From Hybos culiciformis (taxonomy: Eukaryota; Arthropoda; Insecta; Diptera; Hybotidae), in NCBI GenBank assembly GCA_964007475.1, contig OZ023274.1:102161372-102225371 (forward strand): a stretch of 64,000 bases of DNA, in the 5' to 3' direction. Within the stretch, counting starts at the first letter, position 1; each line of letters begins with the position of its first letter. The position numbers and the translations under genes are program-made. The notes beneath the pieces were generated by a model. The model ran no database searches, had not been told where the DNA came from, and was given only the letters and a program-made list of their open reading frames with translations. Below are positions 47,601 to 60,812 of the stretch, piece by piece.

Positions 47601-50600
47601 TTTTTAAGTTTTTTTTTTTTTAATTTACAACATAAATATTTTTAAATTTATTTGATAAGGATATACCCGTTTAATGATATATGTACATTTTATGTCCTTT
47701 TGACTAGGTTTTCAACCCACTAAGTTTGATTTTGCAGCTGTTTGGAGCTCTTTGGTTGAATTTTTTCTTTCCAAATTCATTGTTTTGGTAGACAGCCTTT
47801 TAATTTTCCACATTTCGTAATTTTTTATAATGCTGTTTTAATTTCAACTATTTAATTAAAATCTCATAATATTAAAAGAAAATTTATATAAAATAAATAT
47901 TTTTCTTGTCTTTTGGCTAACAAAAATATAATAAAAAATGAGAACTAAAACTAAAAACTATCTCAACTCATTTGGGAAATCATCGGTAAAAACTTAAAAG
48001 TGTCAATAAAGCTTTTTTGCTTTAATAATAATATTAATTAAATTATGTTTATGTTAAAAAAAGAAGAATAAGATCATTTATGTTATTCCTCTTTAATAAA
48101 TCAACAACATTAATTACATCAGACTGCACTTATACGCTAACAATATTATGAGGTGTCTTTTTTTTTGCTGTAATAATGTGTAATGTTCTAGCATGTATTT
48201 TATGTTGTAGCATATAAATCTAAATACACATTGATATAGCATTATTTATGTAATGGAAACTATTCAACAAATTCAATCAAATTTCATTACATTAATAATT
48301 TTTTTTTTTTTGTTCCTTTTTTCTTACACATCCCGAAGTAAGTTTTAGGTGACATATACACATTAAAATATGATGACAAAAATAAAATATTAAAAATAAA
48401 AAATAAAAATAAAAGAAAATTTTCAATGAAAGTAATGAGGCGCCATTCTTCTATGTTCCTTTAAGTGCGAACAATTTTTATTTTGAAAACTCATAAATTC
48501 TCAAAAATAAAGTTTCATGAAAATTATATTTTATTTTATATACACATTTTAATTTTTTTTTTTTTTTAAGGTTTTAATGCAACAGTGCACAAATAGGACA
48601 ATAATAGTTATTGTTAATTGTTCATAGCAAAGTACAAGGTGTTGATATGTTAATTATATTGTGTAAAATAATTATTAATAGAATAAAGATAACTTTATAT
48701 TTATATTATTTCTTATTGACAACTACTATTTTAAGCTTTAGATTTTCTTACACCACAAAACTGGAATTCTGTTTTTCGAATTCAAGTTTGACATCCAAAT
48801 ATTTAATTTTTAAAGTTTAAAATTTTAAGCCAAAACCAATCCTTAAGCTTCTTCAAAAGCACAAGAAAAAAAATATAAAATCGAAGGATTCAGAGTAACT
48901 TCTTAAAACTCATGTTCTTCAAAAAAGGAAAAAATCATCCACCACATTTAAGTCCTTGTAACATTACGAAAGTATGAGAACAATTTTGACCGTTCCAAGG
49001 CCATAATGTTCACTATCTTATTTATCTATTATTTATATTATATTAAAAGTAATATAAATAATAGATTGTATAATCTAATCTAATAAAAACTTAAGCCCCA
49101 ATTATTTATAGCTAACGTGTTTCTAAAATCACTCTGTACAGAAAATTTATGTGTATTCGAAGAAGAAAATTTTTATATTTTTTAATATTTTCCGTTGAAA
49201 TTTTACACTATTTGCATTCATAGTTTATAATTATTTTGAAAATTTATAATTATTTTCATAGTTATTTTTAAAGTTATATAATATATATGTGCATATATAT
49301 ATTTTTTTTGCATTAAAAATTATGTTTATGTGCCAAAAGAAATTAATTTTCCTGTCATTTATTTAAATTTTCTCGTAAAAAAGTTTAGAAATGTGATGAA
49401 TAAGAAATTAAATTTCTAAACCATAACTAAAATTGAAAATAATACTTCTAAAAATTCTTTTTGAGTAAAGAATAATTACATAACAGCTCATAAAAATTAT
49501 GTAAAAACTGTCTTTAAAAAAGAAACTATATTTTTTCTTTAAAACTTTATCTCTAGGTAAAAAATTCAAAATTTTAACTTGTGAAAAAATTTGATCACAA
49601 CGCAAAGTATTAAAAATTTCCCGTCAAAAGCAATATTTTATTTCAGCTAAGTAAGATTTACTTTATCTTAAAAATTCTGACGGTATAAACAACAGTAAAG
49701 GATTGTTCAAAATTGATACGAATACCAGAAACAATTATTTGCTTGACGGCAAGTTAAGATTATTTTTCGAAAATTTCCAGAAAAATATGTTTTAAACTAT
49801 CACAGTTCAATCCATTTTTTTTTTAAATTTTTTATGAAGAGATTTGATTTTTATATGCTTGTGCATTGAAAAAAAAAATTAATTATTCATATATGCAATA
49901 TATATACAATGTTCAATGTGTCTATATATACTTAATGTTTATGACAAATATTGAAAAAAAAAATTTATATAAATATATGTATGACATAATGTTCTCTCGT
50001 ATAAGATTTTAATTTGAAATTTTTACAATCATTTATCAATTTTTGTTTTATTGTTGTATACATACATATAGGTAAAACTTAAATATGGGATGACAAGAAA
50101 ATCCCAATGACAATAATTCCCAAAACGACAATTCCGAATGATAAAAAACGAGTTTACTCCATTGGAGTTACATTTCGCAAAAGAATTTTCTCGTACACTT
50201 TCTTCTATCTAAAATCGTTTCCTCAGTTTTTTGTGGAATTTTGGAAAATTGGGTTAAGATTGCTAAACTTTCGTGATACCTCTGATTTCATCATCTAATT
50301 TTTGGTTTTCGGAATTTCGTTGCGAACCCATTAAAAAATAAATAGATCTATCTATGCATGTTTACATATATAATAACATATAAAACAAGAGTATTGCATA
50401 AAAGTGCATTAACTTTCTTATCTCTAGGATATAAATCTAGAAAAGGATATGAGCTTTTAATAAACACATATATATGCAGCAGCATTATATGTAGATATAT
50501 TTATGAAAGATATTTTCTCGTTTTTAAATATGACATTTATTTTAATAATATAAGAACATGGATGAAAGGATATTATTGTAAATGACAATTATTATCATTT

Positions 50601-53600
50601 CAAAAGATAATACATATGAAAACATTGTGCTTATTTTTACTTATAATGTGAATATAATTTAATGTACATGCTACACATAACATACCATCTACATTTCGGC
50701 TGTTAATATATGAAATAAAATTGAGCAAATTTTTTAATTTAAAGGTTTTAAAAATTAAAATAAACTCTGCTTGAGTATTTTATTTAATATCACACGTTTT
50801 TAAAGCTATAATGCAAATATAGGAACTATAATTTCTAGTTTTGGAAATTACAATTTAAAATTAATATCCGCAAGATAAATGTTATGTTAACAAAAAACAC
50901 ATCATTTAGCGGCTGTTATTGACAGTTAGATATAATAGATAAATGCATTGCAATTAATATTTAGTAAATAGAATTTTTCATATACTTTGTCAGTTATTGA
51001 TGTTAATTATTCCTACCTAGTATCAAAAAGGATATGGGAAATATTTCATTACAATCAAAATAATAAAATCATAATTTTTTGTTGTAATAATATACAGGTT
51101 TTATATATTATTTTATATTAAAATAATGACATCGAAGTACATAAGTGCCAAAAAATAATAATTGAGATTGATGTTAAAGTAAATAACTAATATAATTAAT
51201 GTGTGTGTTATTTAACTTTTTAGCCTTTTTATAAGGCTAACAACGTGAGTAGAATTTTCTAGTTTTTATTATATATACAGATACAAATAATTTTGGTAAA
51301 TTTATAGAATTATTTAAAGATTAATAAAAAAAAAATAAAAACTTCTGGGGAAGCAGTGCATTCATAATCAACTTTGATGACCTTTTCGGCATGAATAATA
51401 ACAAAATCTACTATTTTATATATAGAAGAGACCACCATTAAGTCGTCCCCATATAACAAAAAAAAAAAAAATACATAAAAGACAAAATATATTTTTTCCG
51501 TTTTCCAAAGATAATGGTAACATCATCTTTTTGGGGGAAATGTTATTAATAGTCAGATCAGGAAATAATATATTAAAAACAGAATTAATGCGTTTATTAT
51601 GAAAATACTTTTTCTTTAAGAATTCGCATAATATTTATAGGAATTGAGTAATTGAGTTTAAAATTGTTACAACTGCCTAAGAAGAGATTTCCTAAACCAA
51701 AATAATATTATCTGAAACTGTTTATCTTAATCCTCTTTTATACATGTAACTGACACATAAAAAATGCGTCGTTTGGACCTTATTCCCCAATTCACTGTCA
51801 AGTGAAAACACTATTTCGAAATTCCAATTCTCAAATCTATTTCGATGTTTATTTTCATTCTAAAAATTGATTATACTTCCACTTAATTTGTAGCGGCCAG
51901 AATTGTACATACATTTAGGAATTTATAACAAATTTAAATTTACGAATATAATAATAATAATCAAAAAAAAGTTATTTCATTCAACCATTTATGTAATTAA
52001 ATTAACTTTTAAATGTAAAAAAAAAAAAACTTTGATGTTATTTTTCATTATTTAAAGATTATGGCTTAAAGCGTCTGGAATCATAATCCTACATATATAT
52101 TTCTAAATATGCAATTTGAAGCACATAAGATAAATAAAATGAAAGAAAGGAACACAAAAAAAATAGTCTTCAAAGATATATTCTTCTGATGATCATATAA
52201 ATACCACATAAATAAAATAAGCCTAAAGTTTTTTTTTTTTTAATTTTAAATGGATTTTAATTTAGAGTAAGTACATTTTATTGTAAAAAAGTATAATTAT
52301 GTATATTTTTATATAAGCAAATTTTGAAATTCTAATGAAAAATATACAGTGACAAAAGCAAATATTGGCGGGTTCTTAATCCTACTTAGCAAATATGCGA
52401 AAAATAGATTTTGTGCAATAAAATAAATATTTGATCATTTTTCGCATTGAATTTATCATTAATAGTACAGAAAATCCTGAAGGATATATGTGCTTCTGCT
52501 TAGTTAAGACTGGGAAAGTTTAGGACTTAATTTTATTTTTGTAGCCGCAACACTTTAAACTTTAATAGGTCAAAGTATTTACAAAGCAAAATTTATACTA
52601 AGAGGAATATTATTAAAACTAAAATGTGACTAACATTTTTTTTGGCAACTTCTAACAGAATGAATTCAGCAAAAAAGTTCTTTATTTTTATTTTTATTTA
52701 ACTCTGATAGGAATGTAGTTCTGTTTTAGTAGATGTTCTTAAAGTTGAATACTTCCGTTGAAGGGTTAACTCTAAACAGAGCTTTTTTATATTAAAAAAA
52801 AAAAAACGAAAATTTATTAAGAGCTTCCGAATCATGGTCATTTATGAACAAGTTAAAAATTTATGAAAGTTAATAATTTTTTATTTTCATTTTCATTTTA
52901 GAAATATAATATTTTCAAGATAAAAAAGGTTTTACATAAAAAGGGCATTAATTACAATTTAATTTTTTTCCTCTTTTTTTTTTTCTATTTTGATAAAGCC
53001 ACACAAGAAGAAGATATTAATCAATTTGAAAAAAAAAATTACCCGATTTTATAATTCAAAATATTCTATTTAAGTGTGTAAAAAAAAAAAAAAAATTTAA
53101 GGTATCTACCCTGAAATATTATTCGCAAGTTTATCTGATTCAACATTAATCTAGTCTGAATGAATAAAAAAAGCAAAAAATATTTATATAGATGTGTATA
53201 TAAGTTTTTCATGAAAATGTTTACTCTTATTTTCTTTGAAAAAATAAATTCCCATTTTACCTTTAAAATAAAAATTTGACAGAATTGTTTTTTTTTTCTG
53301 GCAGGAAAGAAAAATTATTCTAATTTTAAAATTTATTATTATTTCACAAATGAATGAATGAGTGTAGACTAAAAGTTTTATTATATTGTAGTATGGACGA
53401 TAATAAATAAATGATAAATTAAAAAAATAAAATCTATATTTCAATAAAAAAAACACAATATTTTCAAAGCTATTAACCGGGTTAATGAAATCCATTTTAG
53501 ATCTTTTGCCTAATATAAAATGAAAAACAATTTATAAGCTTATCATCACCGAACTCAACGCACTATGCACAATGAACCAAAGTTTGAGAATAAAATATAT

Positions 53601-55040
53601 TCAATCAATTTATTATTCGTCACAGTAAATTAAAAGGAAAGATGGTTGTACAATTCCAATCACAAGATCATGCTATAAAATATATATACTTCAAATAATG
53701 CTTATTGTATCGTTAATATCAGATATTTCAAAAGTAATCGAGATATATATTTATGATAGATATGTGAATGAAAAAGGGGTAAATTTTAAACTAAAATGAA
53801 TCACGATTTTGATCGAAGAAAATTATATACTTTAGAGTATTTTGTTTTTGAATCGTCTTGATTTCCATTATTCAACTTAGTGCAAATTTTGAAATTAATT
53901 TATTTCTATAATTTTACAGTTGAATTAATTTGCTTTTGTACGCCTCAAATATTACATATAAATTTATACAATTTAATAATAATTTTGATTTTGGAACACA
54001 AGCGGTCTCTTTAAAATTAATTTAAAATTTCATGATATGAATAATAAATTTTATTTAAAATTTTTAATAATTCTGTTGAATAAAATATTATTATTAACGA
54101 TAATAAGTAGGTATATATTTTTTTTTTTTTTTTAAAGACATTAAAATTTTTTGATTAATAAGGGTTGATTAAAATTAAAAATAGCAATTGTATATTTGAA
54201 TAACCACGCCACCTTGTATTGGATTTTTCAATTAAAATTTGGACACAAATATCTCAATTCTTATCTAGAGAATCAGTTGGATATACATTGAAAAGTAGTA
54301 GTGCCTTATACTTTACCAATTTTTTTTTGACATATAAAATAAGCAGTTTTTCAGAAATAACTTGAATTGAAGTGAAGTCAAATCTAAATTTCAAGCCTCA
54401 TTAACAAATTGAAAGTTTGAGTCCAAGTAAATCATGGGATCTGCGACCACGTATAGTCAAAAACTTTTAATTTAAAAGTCAGCGACTTAAATGCTTTTAT
54501 ATTCTCGACCATTGATAAAGAAGGTTCTTTAAACGTTCAAATTAAATCAATTACAAAGCAATATATTGCAAATTTTACCATGAATTTTGTATGCAAAAAG
54601 AAGCTGTGGTGTCCTTTATTTTTTTTTTAATCTTTCTCCTCCATAAAAATGTTCCAAATAAATATTCCTTGTAATCCGAACAATTACCTTTACTTTAGAA
54701 AAATAATTGCCTTTAAAAATTTTTATTTTTTTTTATTTTCCAAAATTTATACATTCAGAAAAAAAAAATAAAAAGCAAATTTTAATGAATGAAAACAAAT
54801 TTTCGCAATTAACTCAATGAATATTAAAATCAAAGTCTGTGTATACGCCACCAATAACGTTAAAAAATATAAATTTTTGATTGTAGTAGGACCAGAAAAA
54901 AAAAGAACATTAATTCTAGTAGTCACTTCTATTGAATCATTAATTCACCTGGAACGTATTTTTTTTTCTTTGGGTTCATTAAAAATATTCACACAACGAA
55001 ATAGATAATAATTGGCATTTAATATGAAAGAATATAAAAT
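32697..55040. other. 22-kb AT-rich gene desert
   Basis: No supported gene. All longer open frames are T/A-rich low-complexity strings (for example 33268-33639 and 53184-53495, minus) or short unrecognised frames (47355-47520 and 47703-47820, plus; 50107-50298, plus). Small items: TCCGGATATCCGGA palindrome near 33342-33355, tandem 18-bp duplication at 39135-39170, 11-bp duplication at 46999-47020, tRNA-like remnant at 44084-44130, and a CTCF-like CGCCACCTTGT at 54207. Confidence 0.5.
54207..54222 (+). promoter_or_regulatory. CTCF-like motif (weak)
   Basis: CGCCACCTTGTATTGG resembles the recalled insect CTCF core (GCGCCACCTAGTGG) and has the same orientation as the similar sites at 24219 and 63690. 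Not tested against a matrix. Confidence 0.2.
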
Positions 55041-55305
55041 ATATCGTCTACTGAGAAATGAAACAACGTATGACATTTATACGTCATTATTTGACAATAG
55101 CACCATTCGATTCCTCGTACTCGATTTTATAAGTACAACTACTTTGCAATATTCTTAATGTTGATTAAAATGTGTTTTTTAGATGAAAATTGTACGCTAC
55201 TTGATATTTTTTCATACGTTTTTTTTAATTTTCAAATCTTTAAATTTAAATTACTCGAAACTATACTTTTCATTATACGTTGTTTCATTTCTGAGCAGGC
55301 GATAT
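55041..55305. mobile_element. 265-bp MITE with 31-bp terminal inverted repeats
   Basis: The left end 55041-55071 (ATATCGTCTACTGAGAAATG...) and right end 55275-55305 are inverted copies matching at 28 of 31 positions, with the perfect block AGAAATGAAACAACGTAT. The flanking TAT/ATA bases make the exact end and target duplication ambiguous. The 200-bp interior has no coding capacity. No transposase is nearby; superfamily unassigned. Confidence 0.75.
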
Positions 55306-55769
55306 AATTTCAATGTAATTTTAAATTTAAAAACTAGTGCCTTTTTGCATATTAAACTTCAATTATCCTGAGGGGTTTTAGTATATTTTTTTACCAAAAT
55401 TAAATTTATGTTCTTTTTACCAAAAAAAAAAATAGATAAAAATAAAAGTGAAATTTATTATAATAAATATATGTCTTTATATACCTACTATGAAAACTTT
55501 TTTAATTGAAAATTTTTATTTTTTTTCTAATTGCTCAAGTATATAATTGCGACAAAATAAGAATGTGGGGAAATCGATATTAGTGTAAAATTAGTGTAAT
55601 CAAATCAAGGGGCGCAAGAATTCTTTAAAAAATTATAAAAATCTTTTTCAAATAATTTATTTTAGATAAAAAAAAGATATAGCTTCAGAGCTTAACATAA
55701 TAAAGTTATCAAAATTTATTAAAACTATTTCATTCAATTTTTTTCCTATTACAAAAATTGAATATCTTA

Positions 55770-56181
55770 TGGCTCGATCACAGCTCATAACGCAAAGCAA
55801 TTAAGAGCTACCGTAAAAGCCGTTTTTCTGCGTTATTTCTTTTTTATTTTAAATAAAAATTATAAAAAACGCAAGATATTAATTTTATTGTTTTTTTGTA
55901 AAAAGAATTTCTTAAAACTATTTCATAATTAATTAGAAAACTGAATTTATTTTTTTTTGCTCCTGAAAGAATTGACTACATCAAAAAATAATTTTTTTGT
56001 TTCTTTTTCACTGCGTTTCTTTTGCATCGAAATTTGGTTTTGCGGCATTTTTCTGTCACAATCATATTATAAAGCAGTTGTTTCAAGTTGATTTTTTTGC
56101 TTTTAGGTAAAATTAGCTGTGAACAGGTTACCGGAACATTCCTTCAAAAATTGCTTTGCGGTATTACTTGTGAACGAGCCA
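55770..56181. mobile_element. 412-bp PIF/Harbinger-like MITE
   Basis: The left end (55770-55802) starts TGGCTCGATCACAG and the right end (56149-56181), read inverted, starts TGGCTCGTTCACAA. The 33-bp ends match at 28 positions and share CGCAAAGCAATT. A TTA triplet flanks each side (55767-55769 and 56182-56184), the target duplication typical of PIF/Harbinger elements, and the GGCTCGTTCACA-type end also fits that group. An internal AGCTGTGAAC near 56116 resembles the inverted left end again. No transposase is encoded, so it would depend on an element elsewhere. Confidence 0.72.
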
Positions 56182-59100
56182 TTAAATTTTTTGAGAGTAA
56201 AATGGCCAAAAGATAACATAAATTTTGAATGCTGGAACTTAACGCCATATACGGCATAATCTTTACCATTATGATCATTCTAATTGTACTTATATGTAAA
56301 ATATTTTTAATCTGTTCCAAGAGTGCAATAAAACGTAAATAATTTTTACCAATTTCAAAACCGAATATTTCAATTCTATGACTTAAGAAATTATCTTGTC
56401 TTAAACTATTAATGATTAAACATTGGAATAGACTTTAGATATATGTATATATTATACCATCTATACCAATGACCGTTGTCAAAGTAAAGAAAAGAAAGTT
56501 GTTAAATAGAATGCGTTCTAGATTTACTTATTTCCTGAGCAAAAAATTTATTAAATTTAAGTTTTTATATATACGAGTATATTGTATCCTTATGTACTAT
56601 ATGGAAGCAAATATTGTACATATTAAAAATTTAAAATTTTTTTCTTTTCTAACTATCCCATTGAAAAAGGAAGGAAATTATTTTATTCAACTTTTACTTC
56701 TTCTAATTCCATTATCCAGCAGCAGCATCTAAAATTTAAGAATATTCCGCTATTAAAAATAGTTTTTATTTCCTATGAAATTATTATTATTACGATAGGA
56801 GAAAAAAAAAAATTAAAAAATTTTTGTATTTCATTTTTATAATCATAATTTTCATAATAATTTTTTTCTTCTTTTACTTTTTCGGAAATAAAAATTAAAT
56901 TTTTGTAAAAGTTTTTTTTTTTTGTACCAAAAATCATAAATTTAATTTTCATTGTCCTCTTGATAAAAAAGTTTTTTGGAAAATTTTCTTCAAAAAAAAA
57001 AAAAAAAAAAGGGAATGCAAATTTTCATTTCCAGTTTTTTTTTTTTTTTTTTTTCATTTCCTAATCAAATTAATAACGCGGAAATAAAAAATTACAAAAT
57101 TTAAGATTTTTGCATAATATAATCAGAGAAAGAAAATATATATATTATATTTCTTTTTTATCATTAAAACTTTTTCAGAATTGATAAGATATTCAAATTT
57201 AAAACAGCAGAGCTAAAAACTTTTTAATTTTAATAAATAAAATTGATTCATAATAATATAAGTATAATGTATATTTTATAAAAGTTTATTATATAGTTTT
57301 ACAAAAATGTTGAGAATTTCAACGCCTAAAACTTATCCGATCACAATTTCAATGATTTATTGAAAACTTTAGTCTCAATTTTTATCATCTTTATATTTTT
57401 ATGTTTTCCAGCATATTTTTATGACCATATTATAAAATCGGTATAATTATTTGTTAGCAATTCAGCTAACTTAACTTCAGACTAAACGCATTCAAAAGTG
57501 TCGCTTTAGTAAGATCAATTAAATTTTAAGTCTAGGTTTATCTTTTACATACTTACTTTTAACATACTTACAGTGTAAGATTATGTAAGCTATAAGTATG
57601 TACTCCATTTGTATAATTAGTTTATATTACATATAAGTAATGACAAAGATTTCGTGATTAATTAAGATTCTATTCTGAAATGATATCAAATCATTTCTTT
57701 AATGTTTTAATTTTCTTTTGATAAGGTACAAAGAAAACATAAGAGAGATACATTCATACTACCATGGATATATTTATTCTTATTTTCACTTATTTTCACT
57801 TCATTTTAGTTTATTTTCTTTTCGCTTAAGACCGCGTGTCATCATTAACCAAATTTTCACTTTTATTCATTTACAATTTATAAAAATACAATGTGTTATT
57901 CATATGATAAAATATTTTTGAAGAAAAAGAGCATCTAAACTCCCTCAAAAGTATTATGCTCCACATACAAAAATAATTGAAAATTATATCAAATTTTTAT
58001 TTTGTAAGAAAACATTAAATACGAAACAAATATGTATAAAGAATTTTTTTTTTTTTTTGATAAAGGACAAATAAAATTCATTGAAATGAGAGGGAAAACT
58101 CCCCTAAATTTATAATTTTTCTTTTATGTAGTATTTCAAAAAAATAAGAAGAAAATTGCATAATTTTCTTTACACAAATTTTCAAATTATATATTTTTCA
58201 TAAAATAATAGTATTATTGATTTTAATACTTATTCGGAAATTATTCTATAAATTTGTCTGTCACTGTCAGTGTCTGGGAAAAAAATGTCATTATTGAATA
58301 TCAAATATAGAACAGTATGACATTCAGTTACTAATACAGTATCGCAGGCACGTTACAGAAAGCAGTTTTGTTCCATGATGAATCCAATATATACGAAGTA
58401 TCGCTCCAACTTAAAAAAATCTTAACTTATTTATTCCTTGCAAACTCTTTAACTTAACAAAAAAATTTCTAAATATTTTTATCCCTTATTTTCTTGATGA
58501 CAAATCTATACACTCTGGTATATAACAAAAAATTGGAAAATGCATTTATTACTTGTGAAAGTACGTCAATTCTTAACAATCTATAATCAGTGACAAGTTT
58601 TAAAAAAAAAATTAAGTATTTTAATGGTAAATAAGGTAAAATAACTATATAAATATAATGTAAAGAAATTAAATTACATTGAAAATTTTATATACATATA
58701 TGAAAAGATAGCATAGCAGCACGTGTAATATGTATTAATGTACATTGATTTTTAAATCATATCCAAATTATTTTCAACATAAGAGACACATCTGCTCTTA
58801 ATGGACCGAATCAGACTAATTGTTTTGTGGCGTCAATTTTCATACAACAATTATCAATAATTTTGGGGGAGAGATTATAAGAATTTTCATAAAACCAAAT
58901 GAAAGAAAGCAATTTAAAATAAATATTTTTATAATTTTTTTTTTTTTTTTTTTTGTAGTATCGAACATAGAAAAATAATATTATCTTTTCTATTTTATAA
59001 TTATTATCCGAAAACTTATTTTTCCTTAAAATAAATGGAGTGTTAATGAAGGTCATTAATAATTTTGAAAAATAACACATAATGCTAAATTTAATTCTTG

Positions 59101-60751
59101 GAACTTTAATTTTAGAAATCATAAAAAACAAATTTATAATAATAATTAATATTATAAATTTAAAATATTTTTGTAAAGAGGAAAAATTGTAATTTTTAAA
59201 TTTATGTATGTAACATATTAAATATGATTAAATGTAGAATTTTAAGGGCTAGGTTTTTCGTCTATGCAGTGTACTATTGGCTTACTGAATTTGCTGCGTT
59301 ATACCATAAAATAAAATAGAAGCTGTCGAATAAATTTAATCGACAATATAGCACAAAAAACTATCTTAAAAACAATTCACTATTTATGAGTTTGATCTAA
59401 ATTTTGGTTTTTAAATTTATTCTTCATTTAATATACAAATATCTGTTTTATTATTGAAAACACCCCAAAAATACTATAATGTTAGGGATTTTTCACAATT
59501 TCAAAATAAACGTTTCACACTATATACCATTATTAAAATATAACTGAAAGTTATATTGCCAAAATATTTCTGAAAAATATATAAAATACATCTTATTTTT
59601 TTTTTTTTTTTGTTTTTTTTCACTTAATCGGTTTTCAATTTATTTAAATATTCATATATCAACGAAATTTACATTCCAGTATATTTCGAAAATTATTATC
59701 CTATTTTTTTTTTTGTATGCAAAAATAATTTTTTGGCATAACCACCAATTTCAATTACTAAAAATCTTTTACTTTTTATGCTACATATATATAAAAGCAG
59801 TATAAAAATGCATTGAAAATGAAATCGCAAAAAAAGTAGGAAAATCTAGGAAAAATTTTTTGTCTCCAAATTCATTTATTTCACTGGTTTTCAATTGGTT
59901 TTTCATAAACTTTTTATTTTTTATTTTTTTGATTTTCAGTTTGTGTACATTTTGCAGTAGGTTTTAATTTTCTGCCAAAAACTTTTACCACAAAATTCAC
60001 AGAATTTATTGATTCCTGAAATTTGGTACAAAAAAAAATATTACTTTTCCAATTTTCTACATCCAAGGAAATAATATCAGAAACGAACGATAAAAATTTT
60101 ATATATAGTTATGGTCTGAGCATACAAGGTATTCCAAATATGTTCAATTGTTTATAATTATGTCTTTGGTCATTTAATTCTTTGTCTAATTGAAAGTTAG
60201 CAGTTAGTCTTAACCTAGACCTAGAAGGTATGGTCTGTTTCACTTCAATTATATTATTGAGATCCAGTGAAGGTTAGAGTTAGTTAGTGGGCAAACATGT
60301 TGTTTCTTTTACTAAGAAACAATTTCTATTCACAGTTTGCCTATCACCACATCATTTGAAAATCGAAATAAATTTTTAATTCATAATGTTAATGTTATTG
60401 AACGAAAGTACAACAAACTAAGTTTTTTCGAACGGAAAAATGTTTTTTTTTTTTATGTTAAAAAAAATCTTTGGCGACACATAAATTTCAAAAAGGAAAA
60501 AGTGTTCTCAATAATTTTTATGGTAAATAACACCTACAAAATCCTTTTTGAGATGTATATTTGAAAATTTTCACTTATTATTTTTGTGTGTTTTTTTTTA
60601 TTTTCCTTTTTTAATAAATTCAGTAATAATGTTTTTAGTATATATATTTTTTTTAATTTTCCGTGATTATTTTTCTGATAGAAAATGCGAGCTTTTATGT
60701 TAAAATGAAGATCTTCGTTTAATGTTTATTAATTTTTGGGAAAAAAATAAA
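56182..60751. other. AT-rich sequence with long homopolymers
   Basis: Contains a 19-A run and a 20-T run 24 bp apart (56992-57054), chance open frames (56469-56732 and 57718-57921, plus; 58811-59131, minus) and a 9-bp inverted repeat with 5-nt loop at 60300-60322. No gene recognised. Confidence 0.5.
56992..57054. repeat. A19 and T20 homopolymers in inverted arrangement
   Basis: A19 at 56992-57010 and T20 at 57035-57054 flank a 24-bp mixed segment and could pair as a hairpin. Run lengths are likely to be unreliable in the assembly. Confidence 0.8.
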
Positions 60752-60812
60752 TAACACCAGGACCGGGATTTGAAAAGAATAACTTTCCAGAGCCCTTAAG
60801 GCCAGGATGGTG
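60752..60812 (-). mobile_element. tRNA-like SINE remnant
   Basis: In AT-rich DNA the minus strand carries TTCAAATCCCGGTCCTGG (60775-60758), an almost textbook tRNA T-arm/B box. It is preceded by CCTTAAGGGCTCTGG (60801-60787), which resembles a D-arm/A-box segment. The spacing of about 12 nt is too short for an intact tRNA, so the anticodon arm is deleted. The 3' side runs into TTATTTATTTTTTT. It is a different lineage from the SINE at 2957; boundaries uncertain. Confidence 0.4.

Noticed and set aside
47703..47820. Plus-strand frame with VWSSLVEFFLSKFIVLVDSL
   Set aside because: Vague resemblance to the ELOVL fatty-acid elongase region but lacks the histidine box and flanking exons.
60310..60564. 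75-codon plus-strand frame after TTCTATTCACAG
   Set aside because: Starts from TTG, is K/N/F-rich, and no upstream exon was identified.
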